DNA of 64,000 bases from Clostridium akagii DSM 12554 (GCF_000686725.1 NZ_KK366007.1:62001-126000); one strand, 5' to 3'. Shown: positions 1 to 8,541, counted from the stretch's first letter. Numbers and translations are program-made. The notes: a model not told the origin generated them from the sequence alone.

Positions 1-299
1 TAGCTAAGTATTTTGCAATAATACCGGCTATGTTCACACTTGCTATACCACAGATGAATGTATTAAATATTATGGGACTTAAAAGCCCATCTAGTGCTAT
101 ACTATCAGCTTTAATATTTAATGCAATAATAATACCAGCACTTATTCCAATAGCTATGAAAGGTGTAAAGTACAGACCAATGAAATCAGAAGCAATTCTT
201 TTAAGAAATATGCTTGTATTTGGTCTTGGAGGTATAATATTACCATTCATTGGTATAAAAATAATCGATATGATAATAAGCCCATTATTAATGTTTTAA
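1..299 (+). CDS. kdpB: KdpB, potassium-transporting ATPase subunit B, C-terminal end (partial)
   Basis: Only the last part of the gene lies in the window; the reading frame is open from the left edge to the TAA at 297-299. KdpB is the P-type ATPase subunit that hydrolyses ATP to drive high-affinity K+ uptake through KdpA in the cytoplasmic membrane. The visible part contains the typical KdpB end: the FAIIPAMF segment, then [20 protein letters not shown], and the closing hydrophobic helices. kdpC follows after 18 bases with a good ribosome binding site, so the two are co-transcribed. The catalytic DKTGT and nucleotide-binding regions lie outside the window, so activity cannot be judged. Identification is firm from the family-specific C-terminus and the neighbour. 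Confidence 0.95.
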   Translation, partial: AKYFAIIPAMFTLAIPQMNVLNIMGLKSPSSAILSALIFNAIIIPALIPIAMKGVKYRPMKSEAILLRNMLVFGLGGIILPFIGIKIIDMIISPLLMF

Positions 300-317
300 T
301 AGGAGGAGAGATACGTT

Positions 318-944
318 ATGAAGATTTTAAAAAAATCTATATTAATAACTATAGTATTTATGGTAATTTGTGGGCTCGCTTATCCTGCACTTATCACAGG
401 TATAGGACAATTGTTTTTTCACAGTGAGGCTAATGGAAGTATGATTACAGCAGATGGTAAAGAAGTAGGTTCTGCACTTCTAGGTCAGAACTTTACCAGT
501 GATAAATTTTTTCATGGAAGGGTTTCATCAGTGAATTATAACACGTATACAGAAGCAGATACAAAACCTGATAAGACAGGGAAAACAGCTTATAGTGGTG
601 TTGGTTCAGGTTCACAAAATTTGGCTCCTTCTAATAAAGCTCTACAAGAAAGGGTTCAAAAAGATATACAAGATTTTTTAAAGTCACATCCCGGAGTCAA
701 AAAAGAAGATATACCAACTGATTTACTTACAAGTTCGGCATCAGGGCTTGATCCTGATATTAGCCCTGCATCTGCAAAGATTCAAATACCAGCAGTTTCA
801 AAAGCATCAGGAATAAGTGAAACAGATCTTCAGAAAATAGTCGACAAATATACAGAGGGAAGAACCTTCGGGGTATTTGGAGAGCCAAGAGTAAATGTAC
901 TTAAATCAAATATTGAAATTGCTTTACTTGTGAAGAATAAGTAA
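318..944 (+). CDS. kdpC: KdpC, potassium-transporting ATPase subunit C
   Basis: KdpC is the small membrane-anchored subunit that stabilises the KdpFABC complex and assists ATP binding by KdpB. The 208-residue product is close to the family length (about 190). It has one N-terminal membrane helix (residues about 7-30) followed by a soluble domain. The family motifs [10 protein letters not shown], a [11 protein letters not shown] segment (GSxNxGPSN-like), and [14 protein letters not shown] are present. A start at ATG 318 is supported by AGGAGGAG at 301-308. It follows kdpB directly and precedes a small gene whose ribosome binding site overlaps the kdpC stop, so all three are one transcript ending at the hairpin at 1310. 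Confidence 0.96.
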   Translation: MKILKKSILITIVFMVICGLAYPALITGIGQLFFHSEANGSMITADGKEVGSALLGQNFTSDKFFHGRVSSVNYNTYTEADTKPDKTGKTAYSGVGSGSQNLAPSNKALQERVQKDIQDFLKSHPGVKKEDIPTDLLTSSASGLDPDISPASAKIQIPAVSKASGISETDLQKIVDKYTEGRTFGVFGEPRVNVLKSNIEIALLVKNK

Positions 945-957
945 GGAGGTTTACAAA

Positions 958-1299
958 GTGAAAAAGTTAATCTATGTATTAGTCATCGTGATAACTATTG
1001 TTTTTTTAGTAGGATTGGAGAAAAATTCGTACACGGAAAATTCTTATAGGGGGAAATATGTATCACAAAATAATGTAATATTAGAACTTGATGAAAACAA
1101 CAATTGTACAATAATAAATACTATATATAAAGATGATTTTTATTCATATGGAATATATGCTGTAAAGGATAATACTATAAAAATCACTATGAACAATAAT
1201 GCAGATTATTATGGACGGACGCCTATAGAAGGAAAGGTTTATGGAAGCAAAATTGAGTTTACTGATAAAAATGTAGACCATACTTTTGTAAAGCAATAA
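958..1299 (+). CDS. Small membrane-anchored or exported protein of the kdp operon (unknown)
   Basis: Not a recognised Kdp subunit. The GTG start at 958 is supported by TAAGGAGG, which overlaps the kdpC stop codon, so translation is probably coupled to kdpC. The 113-residue product has an N-terminal hydrophobic segment (about residues 3-20) that could be a signal anchor or signal peptide without a lipobox cysteine. It is followed by about 90 residues rich in beta-type sequence (RGKYVSQNNVILELDENNNC, then ITMNNNADYYGRTPIEGKVYG). This resembles small exported beta-sandwich proteins, but I cannot name a family. A strong hairpin follows directly. The operon position suggests a role at the Kdp complex or simply co-expression under K+ limitation; both are inference. 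Confidence 0.75.
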   Translation: MKKLIYVLVIVITIVFLVGLEKNSYTENSYRGKYVSQNNVILELDENNNCTIINTIYKDDFYSYGIYAVKDNTIKITMNNNADYYGRTPIEGKVYGSKIEFTDKNVDHTFVKQ

Positions 1300-1309
1300 T
1301 GTAACAATT

Positions 1310-1352
1310 GGAAAGTATTATTCAAATTATTGAATAATACTTTCCTTGTTTG
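1310..1352 (+). terminator. Rho-independent terminator after kdpC and the small gene
   Basis: A perfect 16-bp inverted repeat beginning GGAAAGTATTATTC (1310-1325 against 1330-1345) closes on a 4-base loop and is followed by TTGTTTG. The U tract is poor but the stem is very strong. It separates kdpABC plus the small gene from kdpDE, which then needs its own promoter; two overlapping TATAAT-like boxes lie around 1420-1445. Confidence 0.8.
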
Positions 1353-1487
1353 AGCAGGGCATAAAAAGTAGTCAGTCAGTAACATATTTGAGGTGATGTT
1401 TTCTTCCATATGTCTTAAAAATATTATAATGGTATAATATAATAAATAATAGAGAAATATCAAATAAACATACATAGAAGAGGTGAT

Positions 1488-3026
1488 ATGGTAATGTATA
1501 CACCAAAAAACATAAAACCGAAGGTTAAAACATCTATTGGAGAAGTTTTTAAAGTGAGCATCATCATGACAATAGCTACAATTATTGATTTGATATTTTA
1601 TCATATAGGTTTTAAAGAGGCTAATATTATTTTAATTTATATTTTGGGTGTAATTTTGGTATATATAAAAACAAGCGGATATTTAACAGGAACCATTTCA
1701 TCAATAATATCAGTAATGCTTTTTAATTTTTTTTTCACAGAACCTAGATATTCTCTTCAAGTTTATGACAAAAGTTATTTGGTTACATTTCCTATAATGT
1801 TTATTGTTGCTATTACAATAGGAACACTTACTACTAAAATTCAAAGAGAAGCTTCTGCTACTTCTGAAAGAGAAAAACAAACACAAATTTTATATAAAGT
1901 AAGTAAAAAATTATTAAGTGCAATAGGAACCGATGAGGTTGTGTCTATAGGAATTAAGTACACGTCAAGGCTTTTAAACAGAACAGTAGTGTGTTATTTA
2001 GAAGAGGACAGCAAACTGAAAGCTCCATCTATCTATGATGCTGAAGAAAAAGACAAGGACACTATTATTTTAAGTAAGGATGAACAAGCAGTGGCATATT
2101 TGACGTTCTTGAATGGTAAAGAATCAGGAGCAGGAACTAATACTTTTTATAGAGCTCATGGTTATTATATGCCTATGAAAGGTCAAAAAAAATTATTGGG
2201 CGTTATTGGGATATCTTGCTTTGAAGGATTCCTGAAGCCAGAACAAAAATTCATTTTTGAAACAGTAACAAGTCAAATTGTTATAGCCTTAGACAGAGAA
2301 ATTCTCTCAAAGGAACAGGAAGCCTATAAAATGGAGATTGAAAGTGAACGATTAAGGGGTAATCTATTAAGATCAATTTCGCATGATTTGAGAAGTCCTC
2401 TGGCTGGTATTAAGGGAGCTGTAGGCACAATTATTGAAAATGGAGAACTTATTTCCAAGGAGACAAAAAAGATTCTTCTTGAAGGCATTTATGGAGATAC
2501 GGAATGGCTTATAAGATTAGTTGAAAATTTACTTAGTATGACTCGTTTTGATGAAGGGAAAATGAAAATAAATAAGAATTTAGAAGCAGTAGAGGAAGTT
2601 ATTTCTGAGTCAATTCATATAAGTAATAAACAACATAATGAAAATAAAATCAAGGTAAATATGCCGAAAAATCTTATATTGCTCCCTATGGATGGAAGCT
2701 TAATTGAGCAGGTACTAATAAATTTAATTGATAATGCTATAAAATTCACTCCCAAGGAAGCTCTCATTGAAGTAAAGGTTTATGAAAAAGCCAAAAATGT
2801 GTTTTTTGAAGTAATTGATAATGGCACCGGTATTTCAGATGAAATATTACCCTATATTTTTGATCGATTTTTTACAAATGGAAGTAAAATATCAGATTCC
2901 AGACGTGGAGTAGGGCTTGGGCTTACTATTTGCAACTCCATAGTTGAGGCACATGGTGGCAAAATTGAAGCTTTTAATAATGAAGAACACGGTGCTACAT
3001 TTAGGTTTTATATTCCAAAACAATAA
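1488..3026 (+). CDS. kdpD: KdpD-type sensor histidine kinase lacking the N-terminal KdpD/USP domains
   Basis: Sensor kinase that pairs with KdpE to control the Kdp potassium pump. Domain order: a DUF4118-type block of four membrane helices (about residues 20-110), a GAF-like sensor region (about 130-270), HisKA with SHDLRSPL (phospho-acceptor H299), and HATPase_c with NLIDNAIKFTP (N box), DNGTGI (G1) and GVGLGLTI (G2). At 512 residues it is far shorter than the about 890 of E. coli KdpD. The missing part is the N-terminal cytoplasmic KdpD domain and universal-stress-protein domain. The start at 1488 has GAGGTG very close; ATG 1494 has better spacing and is a real alternative. kdpE follows after 40 bases. 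Confidence 0.92.
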   Translation: MVMYTPKNIKPKVKTSIGEVFKVSIIMTIATIIDLIFYHIGFKEANIILIYILGVILVYIKTSGYLTGTISSIISVMLFNFFFTEPRYSLQVYDKSYLVTFPIMFIVAITIGTLTTKIQREASATSEREKQTQILYKVSKKLLSAIGTDEVVSIGIKYTSRLLNRTVVCYLEEDSKLKAPSIYDAEEKDKDTIILSKDEQAVAYLTFLNGKESGAGTNTFYRAHGYYMPMKGQKKLLGVIGISCFEGFLKPEQKFIFETVTSQIVIALDREILSKEQEAYKMEIESERLRGNLLRSISHDLRSPLAGIKGAVGTIIENGELISKETKKILLEGIYGDTEWLIRLVENLLSMTRFDEGKMKINKNLEAVEEVISESIHISNKQHNENKIKVNMPKNLILLPMDGSLIEQVLINLIDNAIKFTPKEALIEVKVYEKAKNVFFEVIDNGTGISDEILPYIFDRFFTNGSKISDSRRGVGLGLTICNSIVEAHGGKIEAFNNEEHGATFRFYIPKQ

Positions 3027-3066
3027 TGGGATAAATTAAAATATTGATTTAAAGGAGAAAATAAGG

Positions 3067-3765
3067 ATGGACAACAAACCATATATTCTAGTAGTTGAAG
3101 ATGATAAACATATTAGGAACTTTATTATAGCGGCATTATCAGCACAAGGATATAAGTGCATAGAAACTGATAATGGAATTGAAGCCATAGCGCTTTCTTT
3201 GTCACATAATCCAGATCTCATAATATTGGATCTTGGACTTCCGGATATTGACGGAATAGAGGTTATAGCTAAAATAAGGGAATGGTCAAAAACTCCTATA
3301 ATAATTGTTTCTGCAAGAGAAAATGAAAGACAAAAAGTTGAAGCACTAGACAAGGGAGCGGATGACTATTTGACAAAACCATTTGGCATTGGAGAATTAC
3401 TGGCAAGAATACGAGTAGCACTTAGACACTTTTTTATAAACGAAACTCAAGATAAAAGTATGGATACTTTTAAAGTTAAAAAGTTGTGCATTGATTTTAT
3501 TAAGAGACAGGTAATAATAAATGATGAAAAAATACATTTGACACCAATAGAATATAAAATAATGGAACTGCTCTGTAAATATTCAGGAAAGGTATTAACC
3601 CACAATTTTATTATTAATGAAATTTGGGGGTCTGCAATTGGAAATGAAACTCAATCACTTAGAGTTTTTATGGCAGGGCTTAGAAGAAAGATAGAAAAGG
3701 ACCCTGCTCAGCCAGAGTATATTTATACAGAAGTTGGGGTGGGGTATAAATTAGTAGATGAGTAG
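3067..3765 (+). CDS. kdpE: KdpE, OmpR-family response regulator
   Basis: DNA-binding response regulator of the Kdp system, expected to activate kdpABC when phosphorylated by KdpD. The N-terminal receiver domain (about residues 5-120) shows the acidic pair EDD, phospho-acceptor D55 in ILDLGLPDIDG, and the conserved K in TKPFGIGELLARI. The C-terminal winged helix (about 135-230) has LTPIEYKIMELLCKYSGKVL and the KDPAQPEYIYTEVGVGYKL ending typical of KdpE. The length of 232 is standard. AAAGGAGA before the start at 3067 is a good ribosome binding site. No clear terminator is seen before the next gene at 3942. Confidence 0.95.
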   Translation: MDNKPYILVVEDDKHIRNFIIAALSAQGYKCIETDNGIEAIALSLSHNPDLIILDLGLPDIDGIEVIAKIREWSKTPIIIVSARENERQKVEALDKGADDYLTKPFGIGELLARIRVALRHFFINETQDKSMDTFKVKKLCIDFIKRQVIINDEKIHLTPIEYKIMELLCKYSGKVLTHNFIINEIWGSAIGNETQSLRVFMAGLRRKIEKDPAQPEYIYTEVGVGYKLVDE

Positions 3766-3869
3766 CAAATTTGAAATTTCGTAATAAAGCTTTTTATTGG
3801 AAATTGAAATAAAATTAGTGAAGATTACAAATTAAATTTTTCTGAATTGATATGCTTATGTTTTAGTGC

Positions 3870-3902
3870 ATAATGCGTTATAATTGAATAATAACACATT
3901 AT
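3870..3902. promoter_or_regulatory. Inverted repeat over a -10 box upstream of the hydrolase-kinase-regulator genes
   Basis: ATAATGCGTTAT (3870-3881) and ATAACACATTAT (3891-3902) form a 12-bp inverted repeat with one mismatch and a 9-base spacer. A TATAAT box (3879-3884) lies inside it, so a bound protein would cover the -10 and start site. It sits 40 bp before the first gene of the operon. The natural candidate ligand is the XRE-output response regulator encoded two genes downstream (autoregulation), but this is inference. Confidence 0.55.
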
Positions 3903-3941
3903 ATTGCAAATGAGATATAAAAAGAAAGTGAGACTTTTATC

Positions 3942-4922
3942 ATGATGAGAATAATATCTAATATAGCAGATAGCTACGGCATACATAGTCTTCATAAAGA
4001 GTACAGTAAAACTGATCAGTTTAATTACGTAGAGGAGGAGGTATGTAAACTTAACAGTGACTTCTTAAAATTTTATAATAAGCCAATTGTGCCCAAAATA
4101 TATTGTGATAAAGGTAGAATTGATAAAAGTTATGAGATAGGAAAAATAAAATTTTTAAGTGAAGTGGAAAATGGGGAGAGTAATAAATATTCTATATTTC
4201 ATTATAGAAAAAAAATAATTACAGATAATAATGTAAATGTTATTTTTATACATGGTTGGAGGGCAGATAATTTAAACCGATTAAGTAAAGTGTTTTTAGA
4301 TAGTTTTATTAAAAGAAATTATAATATTTATAATTATGTGCTACCATTTCATATGGAAAGATCAACTAATACATCGCTATATAGTGGTGAATATTTTTCA
4401 AGTGCAAATGTAAGCAGAACTTTAAAGTCTGTTCAGCAATCGGTTAGCGATATTAGAGCTTTAATAAGTTTTATTAAAGCTAAAAAAAAAGGAAAAATTA
4501 TTATTATTGGTTTGAGTTTGGGTGGAATAATTTCCAACTTACTCAGCGAAGTTGAAGAAAATATTGATGTGTTAATATCATTGTTTTACGCTAATGATCT
4601 ATCATTTACAATGTTTGAAACAGAAGTTGGTAAGTACATTAAAAAAGATTTTTTGAAAAATAATTTTACTTATGATTTATTAAAGAAAAGTTGGAATGTT
4701 ATAAACCCTAGTCTGAAAAAACCAATAATAGATATTAATAAAATACTTCTTGTATCAGGAAGATACGATAAATATGTTATTAATAAGGATACAGATGTAT
4801 TATGGGAAAATTGGGAGAAACCTCAAAGATATATGTATAGTTGTGGTCATTCTGGAATTGTACTTTCAAAAAATAAGGTTAAAAAAGATGTTTTGAAATT
4901 TATAGATAAGAGAGTGCACTAA
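3942..4922 (+). CDS. Alpha/beta hydrolase linked to a two-component system
   Basis: The 326-residue protein has an alpha/beta hydrolase core. VIFIHGWRADN supplies the oxyanion-type HG motif, GLSLGG is the nucleophile elbow (S192), SGRYDKYV can supply the acid and CGHSGIV the catalytic histidine. No signal peptide is seen, so it should be cytoplasmic. The first 90 residues before the core have no recognised domain. The stop codon is one base from the start of the histidine kinase gene, and the response regulator follows, so the three form one tightly coupled operon. The substrate is unknown; making or destroying a small-molecule or lipid signal sensed by the kinase is a plausible role. ATG 3945 is an alternative start. 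Confidence 0.8.
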   Translation: MMRIISNIADSYGIHSLHKEYSKTDQFNYVEEEVCKLNSDFLKFYNKPIVPKIYCDKGRIDKSYEIGKIKFLSEVENGESNKYSIFHYRKKIITDNNVNVIFIHGWRADNLNRLSKVFLDSFIKRNYNIYNYVLPFHMERSTNTSLYSGEYFSSANVSRTLKSVQQSVSDIRALISFIKAKKKGKIIIIGLSLGGIISNLLSEVEENIDVLISLFYANDLSFTMFETEVGKYIKKDFLKNNFTYDLLKKSWNVINPSLKKPIIDINKILLVSGRYDKYVINKDTDVLWENWEKPQRYMYSCGHSGIVLSKNKVKKDVLKFIDKRVH

Positions 4923-4923
4923 T

Positions 4924-6765
4924 ATGGTAATTGTATGGATATTATTATGGACATTAGCTTTTATTATCATCATAAAAGCTAATAGAACGGAATCAACTGT
5001 ATGGATGTCAGCAATATTTTTTTTAACCGGGTTGGGAGCATTTTCTGTAGTTTTACAAGAAAGAATTATGAAATTTTGTATAACCATAGTAAGCATTAGT
5101 CATGAAACTATAAACGTAATGTATTCTATAAATGCTATTCTGGTGGCAATTGTAAATAATATGGTGCCATATTTCATACTGCTTTACGGATTATCTAATA
5201 CAAATATAATTCATAAAGACAAAAAGAAAATAATATATTGTATACTATTTATACCTTCAATTCTAAATTTTATATTCTTACCAATAAAGAGCAACTATTC
5301 AAAAACACCAGAAGAATTGGTGACATATTTTAGGGAGTTAGCAACATGGACCGTACCATATATGTTAGCAGGAATTTTCTTTTTAGTATATTCTTTTTTT
5401 AAAGAGAAGTCTTTTGTTATGAAAAAATATAGGCTATTTAATATTATTATTATGATTCCTTGTATTAGCTATATAATTTTAGGTAATGTTATTTTTAGAG
5501 CTATAGGGTTAGACAATAGTTGGGAATATTGGATTATATTAATTCCAATTGGATTTACGGGAGTTTTATATATTGCATTTAAATATGGAATATTCGGTAT
5601 TAGTTTGAAGTTTGATAGATATAAGTTCGCATTTGAAAATATAATTGAGTTTGCATCAGACTCAATTATTATTTTGGATAAAGATCTTAATATTATAGAA
5701 TACAACGAAAAATTTATAAATAATTTTTTAATAGACAATAAAAAATATAAGAATTTCAATGAAATGATAAGTTCTAGCAAAATATATGAATATAAAGATA
5801 GTTTACTGAATTCAATAAGTGAATCAGAAAACAATAATATTAAAGCAATTGAAATATTAATAAATAATAATGGTGAAATCAAATATTTTAGTGAAATTAA
5901 ATATTTTGAAGTACATGTCAATCCAGTAATATTAAATTGTGAATTTCTTGGCACCGTACTTGTGTTTAAAGATATTACTGTTTATAAAAAAAATATTGAA
6001 CTTATTAAACAGAATCAAATTGAATTAATTGAGAAAGAAAGACTTTTATCTTTAAATCAATTGATAGGTGGAATAGCTCACAATCTGAAAACACCTTTAA
6101 TGAGTTCAGCAGGGGGCATACAGGTAATCAAGAGGAATACAGGAAAAATTTACAAATATATACAAAAAAATTGTAGCGACGCTACTGACATAACAATATC
6201 ATTAGATGAAATTAATGATTGGCAACAGAACATAACAGAATATCTAATATATATGTCTAATATAATAGATGTAGTAAAAGGTCAAGTAACAGAATATAGT
6301 AAAACATCCGAAGTCTATTTTTCAATAAAAGAACTTGATGAGAAAATCACATTACTAATGGCATTTGAAATTAAAAAAAGCAAGTGTGTATATGTAAAGG
6401 AAATAAATATTAATCCTATGCAAAAAATTAATGGTGATGTTAATTCTCTTTTACAAGTTTTAAATAATCTTATAACTAATGCTATTGAGTCTAGTGAAAA
6501 TCACAATATAGTAACTTTTGGTGTTGATAAAATAGATAGTAATATCATTTTCTTTGTAAGAAATACAGGACCTAAAATTCCCGAGGAAATCCAAGAAAGA
6601 ATATTCACTAGAATGGTTACTACAAAAGGTAAAAATGGAAATGGGCTTGGGTTGTATATATCAAAATTAATAATTAAGGTTAGGTTTAATGCCGAAATAT
6701 ACTTTGACACAAATGATAAAGAAACGACTTTTTTTGTAAAAATACCGATAATAGGGGAGGAGTAA
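4924..6765 (+). CDS. Membrane sensor histidine kinase with seven-helix-type N-terminus and PAS domain
   Basis: The N-terminal 220 residues hold about seven hydrophobic helices, resembling the seven-helix input modules of other clostridial kinases. A PAS-like domain follows (about 240-360; FASDSIIILDKDLNIIEYNEKF and VLVFKDITVYKK). The transmitter has an unusual H box, GGIAHNLKTPL (H386), an extended insertion before the ATPase, the N box NLITNAIES, a G1 region RNTGPKIPEE in place of the usual DxGxG, and the G2 box NGNGLGLYIS. It overlaps functionally with the upstream hydrolase (one-base gap, no strong ribosome binding site, so coupled translation) and is followed after 4 bases by its likely partner regulator. 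The ligand is unknown. Confidence 0.9.
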   Translation: MVIVWILLWTLAFIIIIKANRTESTVWMSAIFFLTGLGAFSVVLQERIMKFCITIVSISHETINVMYSINAILVAIVNNMVPYFILLYGLSNTNIIHKDKKKIIYCILFIPSILNFIFLPIKSNYSKTPEELVTYFRELATWTVPYMLAGIFFLVYSFFKEKSFVMKKYRLFNIIIMIPCISYIILGNVIFRAIGLDNSWEYWIILIPIGFTGVLYIAFKYGIFGISLKFDRYKFAFENIIEFASDSIIILDKDLNIIEYNEKFINNFLIDNKKYKNFNEMISSSKIYEYKDSLLNSISESENNNIKAIEILINNNGEIKYFSEIKYFEVHVNPVILNCEFLGTVLVFKDITVYKKNIELIKQNQIELIEKERLLSLNQLIGGIAHNLKTPLMSSAGGIQVIKRNTGKIYKYIQKNCSDATDITISLDEINDWQQNITEYLIYMSNIIDVVKGQVTEYSKTSEVYFSIKELDEKITLLMAFEIKKSKCVYVKEININPMQKINGDVNSLLQVLNNLITNAIESSENHNIVTFGVDKIDSNIIFFVRNTGPKIPEEIQERIFTRMVTTKGKNGNGLGLYISKLIIKVRFNAEIYFDTNDKETTFFVKIPIIGEE

Positions 6766-6769
6766 TATA

Positions 6770-7399
6770 ATGATACACAGTGGAATAAAGATAATTATTA
6801 TTGATGATGATTCTGGGATAGTTGATGCAATAAAAAGTTTTTTGGGTGATAAATATTATGTTGAAGGTTTTACCAGTTCTAAGGAAGGACTTAAAAAATT
6901 AAAAAATGAAAAATTTGATATATTATTATTAGATTACTATATAGATGAGTTTACTGCGAAAGACGTAATAGATGAAATAAGAAAATATGATAATGATTTA
7001 TATATAATACTTTTTACTGGATATGGGGAAGAAATTACTGGAATTCAGTCGCTAGAAAATTTAAGAATACAAAATTATTATGAAAAAAATGCTGATTTTG
7101 AAAAACTAATAATATTTATAGAAGGCATAATTAAATCATTAGAATTTTTCAATAACAAAAAAAACACAATCTCTGAAAGACTGAAAATATTGAGGAAAAA
7201 TAATAATTTAACTCAAGATGATATATCCAAATATTTAGATATACATAGAACAACTGTAACACAATATGAATCTGGTGAAACAATTCCACCTACTCTAAAC
7301 ATTATAAAATTAGCTAAATTATATAATGTTACAACTGATTATATTCTTTGTTATGAACTTAATGTAGAAAAAAATCATATTAGAATTGAAAAACAATAG
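6770..7399 (+). CDS. Response regulator with XRE/Cro-type helix-turn-helix output
   Basis: Residues 5-120 form a receiver domain: the acidic cluster IIDDD, phospho-acceptor D55 in ILLLDYYIDE, the conserved T/G in LFTGYGEE and a K near YYEKN. Residues about 137-197 are a Cro/cI-type HTH: RLKILRKNNNLTQDDIS, then HRTTVTQYESGETIPP and LAKLYNVTTDYIL. Fusion of a receiver to an XRE domain is uncommon; most regulators use OmpR, NarL or LytTR outputs. GGGGAGGAG gives strong translation initiation 4 bases after the kinase stop. The hairpin at 7546 ends the transcript. It may bind the inverted repeat at 3870-3902. Confidence 0.92.
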   Translation: MIHSGIKIIIIDDDSGIVDAIKSFLGDKYYVEGFTSSKEGLKKLKNEKFDILLLDYYIDEFTAKDVIDEIRKYDNDLYIILFTGYGEEITGIQSLENLRIQNYYEKNADFEKLIIFIEGIIKSLEFFNNKKNTISERLKILRKNNNLTQDDISKYLDIHRTTVTQYESGETIPPTLNIIKLAKLYNVTTDYILCYELNVEKNHIRIEKQ

Positions 7400-7454
7400 A
7401 GTATAGAATTAATACTTAAAATAACATATGATTTTTATGATATTTTAAGTGAGT

Positions 7455-7685
7455 TTAAATAACTATAATATAAAGTGGAACAAATGAAAATTTAGAACTG
7501 GTATATAGTAGAGAAAGAAAAGTCTCAGGTTGGAAACTAGATGAGAACGTACATAGATTTGCGTAAATCAAATCTATATACGTTATTTTTATGTATATGT
7601 AGCTGGGAATAATGGTAATAATAACATTAAAAAATTTTTTAGTAGCATCTCTTATAAAAAATTGAATAGTACTAAACTTCATCAT
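7455..7685 (-). pseudogene. ftsX: Truncated ftsX remnant directly after ftsE
   Basis: Overlapping the ftsE stop codon, with AGAGGT as ribosome binding site, a frame opens with MMKFSTIQFFIRDATKKFF. This matches the way clostridial FtsX proteins begin (a short cytoplasmic lead such as STIKYFxxDAxKS before the first membrane helix). After about 25-30 residues the similarity ends and the frame runs through the hairpin at 7546-7584 to a stop at 7455. FtsX is normally about 290-300 residues with four membrane helices, so this is at best a 5-prime remnant left after a deletion. The call rests on position after ftsE and a short match. Confidence 0.5.
7546..7590 (+). terminator. Hairpin terminator after the XRE-type response regulator
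   Basis: AACGTACATAGATTTG (7546-7561) pairs with CAAATCTATATACGTT (7569-7584) with one mismatch and is followed by ATTTTT. It is one of several hairpins in the window with a GATTT-loop-AAATC core. Confidence 0.75.
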
Positions 7686-8355
7686 ATCTACCTCTTTCCT
7701 CATCCCTTGACAATGCTCCATTCTCTATAGCTATAACCCTTTTTTTCATATTATTAACTATATTTTTGGCATGAGTTGCCATAAGAACAGTTGTACCTGC
7801 GCTATTAACATCAGCTAAAATTGACATTATCTCATGAGCTGTTTCGGGATCTAAGTTTCCAGTAGGCTCGTCGGCTATTAGAATAATTGGATTATTAATT
7901 ATTGCCCTTGCTATTGCAACTCTTTGTTGTTCTCCTCCAGAAAGCTGATTGGGAAAAGCTTTGTGTTTATCTTCCAAACCAACCATAGCTAAAACTAGTG
8001 GAACTCTTTTTCTTATTTCCTTACGACCTGCCTCAACAATTCTCATTGCAAATGCTACGTTTTCATACACGTTCAAAGTAGGTATCAATCGAAAATCTTG
8101 AAATATCATTCCTATTTTTCTTCTATAATATGGAATCTGTTTCCTTGTAATAGTAGCTAAATCCTTATCATTAACTATTAGACTACCTGAGGTAGCATCT
8201 ACTTCCTTGATTAACAACTTAATAAACGTTGACTTACCAGCGCCACTTGGTCCAACAAGGAAGACAAATTCACCCTTTTCTATTTGTATATTGATGTTTG
8301 AAAGCGCTAGAACATCATTATCATATACTTTACTAACACTCTTAAATGCAATCAT
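7672..8355 (-). CDS. ftsE: FtsE, ABC-type ATPase of the FtsEX cell-division complex
   Basis: Cytoplasmic ATPase that with the membrane protein FtsX normally relays energy to peptidoglycan hydrolases or the divisome. The 227-residue length is typical. Walker A is GPSGAGKS (35-42), the Q loop lies in IFQDFRL, the signature is LSGGEQQR (138-145), Walker B is ILIADEP (158-164), and the FtsE-type GNLDPE and ATHAKNIVN follow. GAGGGA precedes the ATG. The neighbouring ftsX is only a fragment, so this FtsE must work alone, with an FtsX encoded elsewhere, or in another role. Its only visible promoter is the leftward half of the mirrored promoter at 8481-8541, which it shares with the coiled-coil gene. 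Confidence 0.9.
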   Translation of the reverse strand: MIAFKSVSKVYDNDVLALSNINIQIEKGEFVFLVGPSGAGKSTFIKLLIKEVDATSGSLIVNDKDLATITRKQIPYYRRKIGMIFQDFRLIPTLNVYENVAFAMRIVEAGRKEIRKRVPLVLAMVGLEDKHKAFPNQLSGGEQQRVAIARAIINNPIILIADEPTGNLDPETAHEIMSILADVNSAGTTVLMATHAKNIVNNMKKRVIAIENGALSRDEERGRYDEV

Positions 8356-8480
8356 GCTTTTCCCTCGACAATTCTTAAAATTTTTTATAAATGATATAAT
8401 ATGTTAAATGGTATATTTATAACTAGTTGGGATTATTTAATAAACATTGTCTCCTTTATTGTCCAAAATTTTTCATTACG

Positions 8481-8541
8481 ATTGACATGCTAGTTAAACT
8501 AACTTATTATAATAATATGTTAGTTTAACTAGCATGTCAAT
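8481..8541. promoter_or_regulatory. Mirrored divergent promoter-operator, copy 1 (ftsE / coiled-coil gene)
   Basis: Two perfect 23-bp inverted arms (8481-8503 and 8519-8541) flank a 15-bp AT spacer. Rightward: TTGACA 8482-8487, a 17-bp spacer, TATTAT 8505-8510. Leftward, by exact symmetry: TTGACA at 8540-8535, 17 bp, TATTAT at 8517-8512. Each 17-bp spacer is filled by the near-palindrome GCTAGTTAAACTAAC, a likely operator; the two operator centres are 30 bp apart. The rest of the 452-bp gap (8356-8807) is a long leader on both sides with no further gene or site that I can support. Confidence 0.85.
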
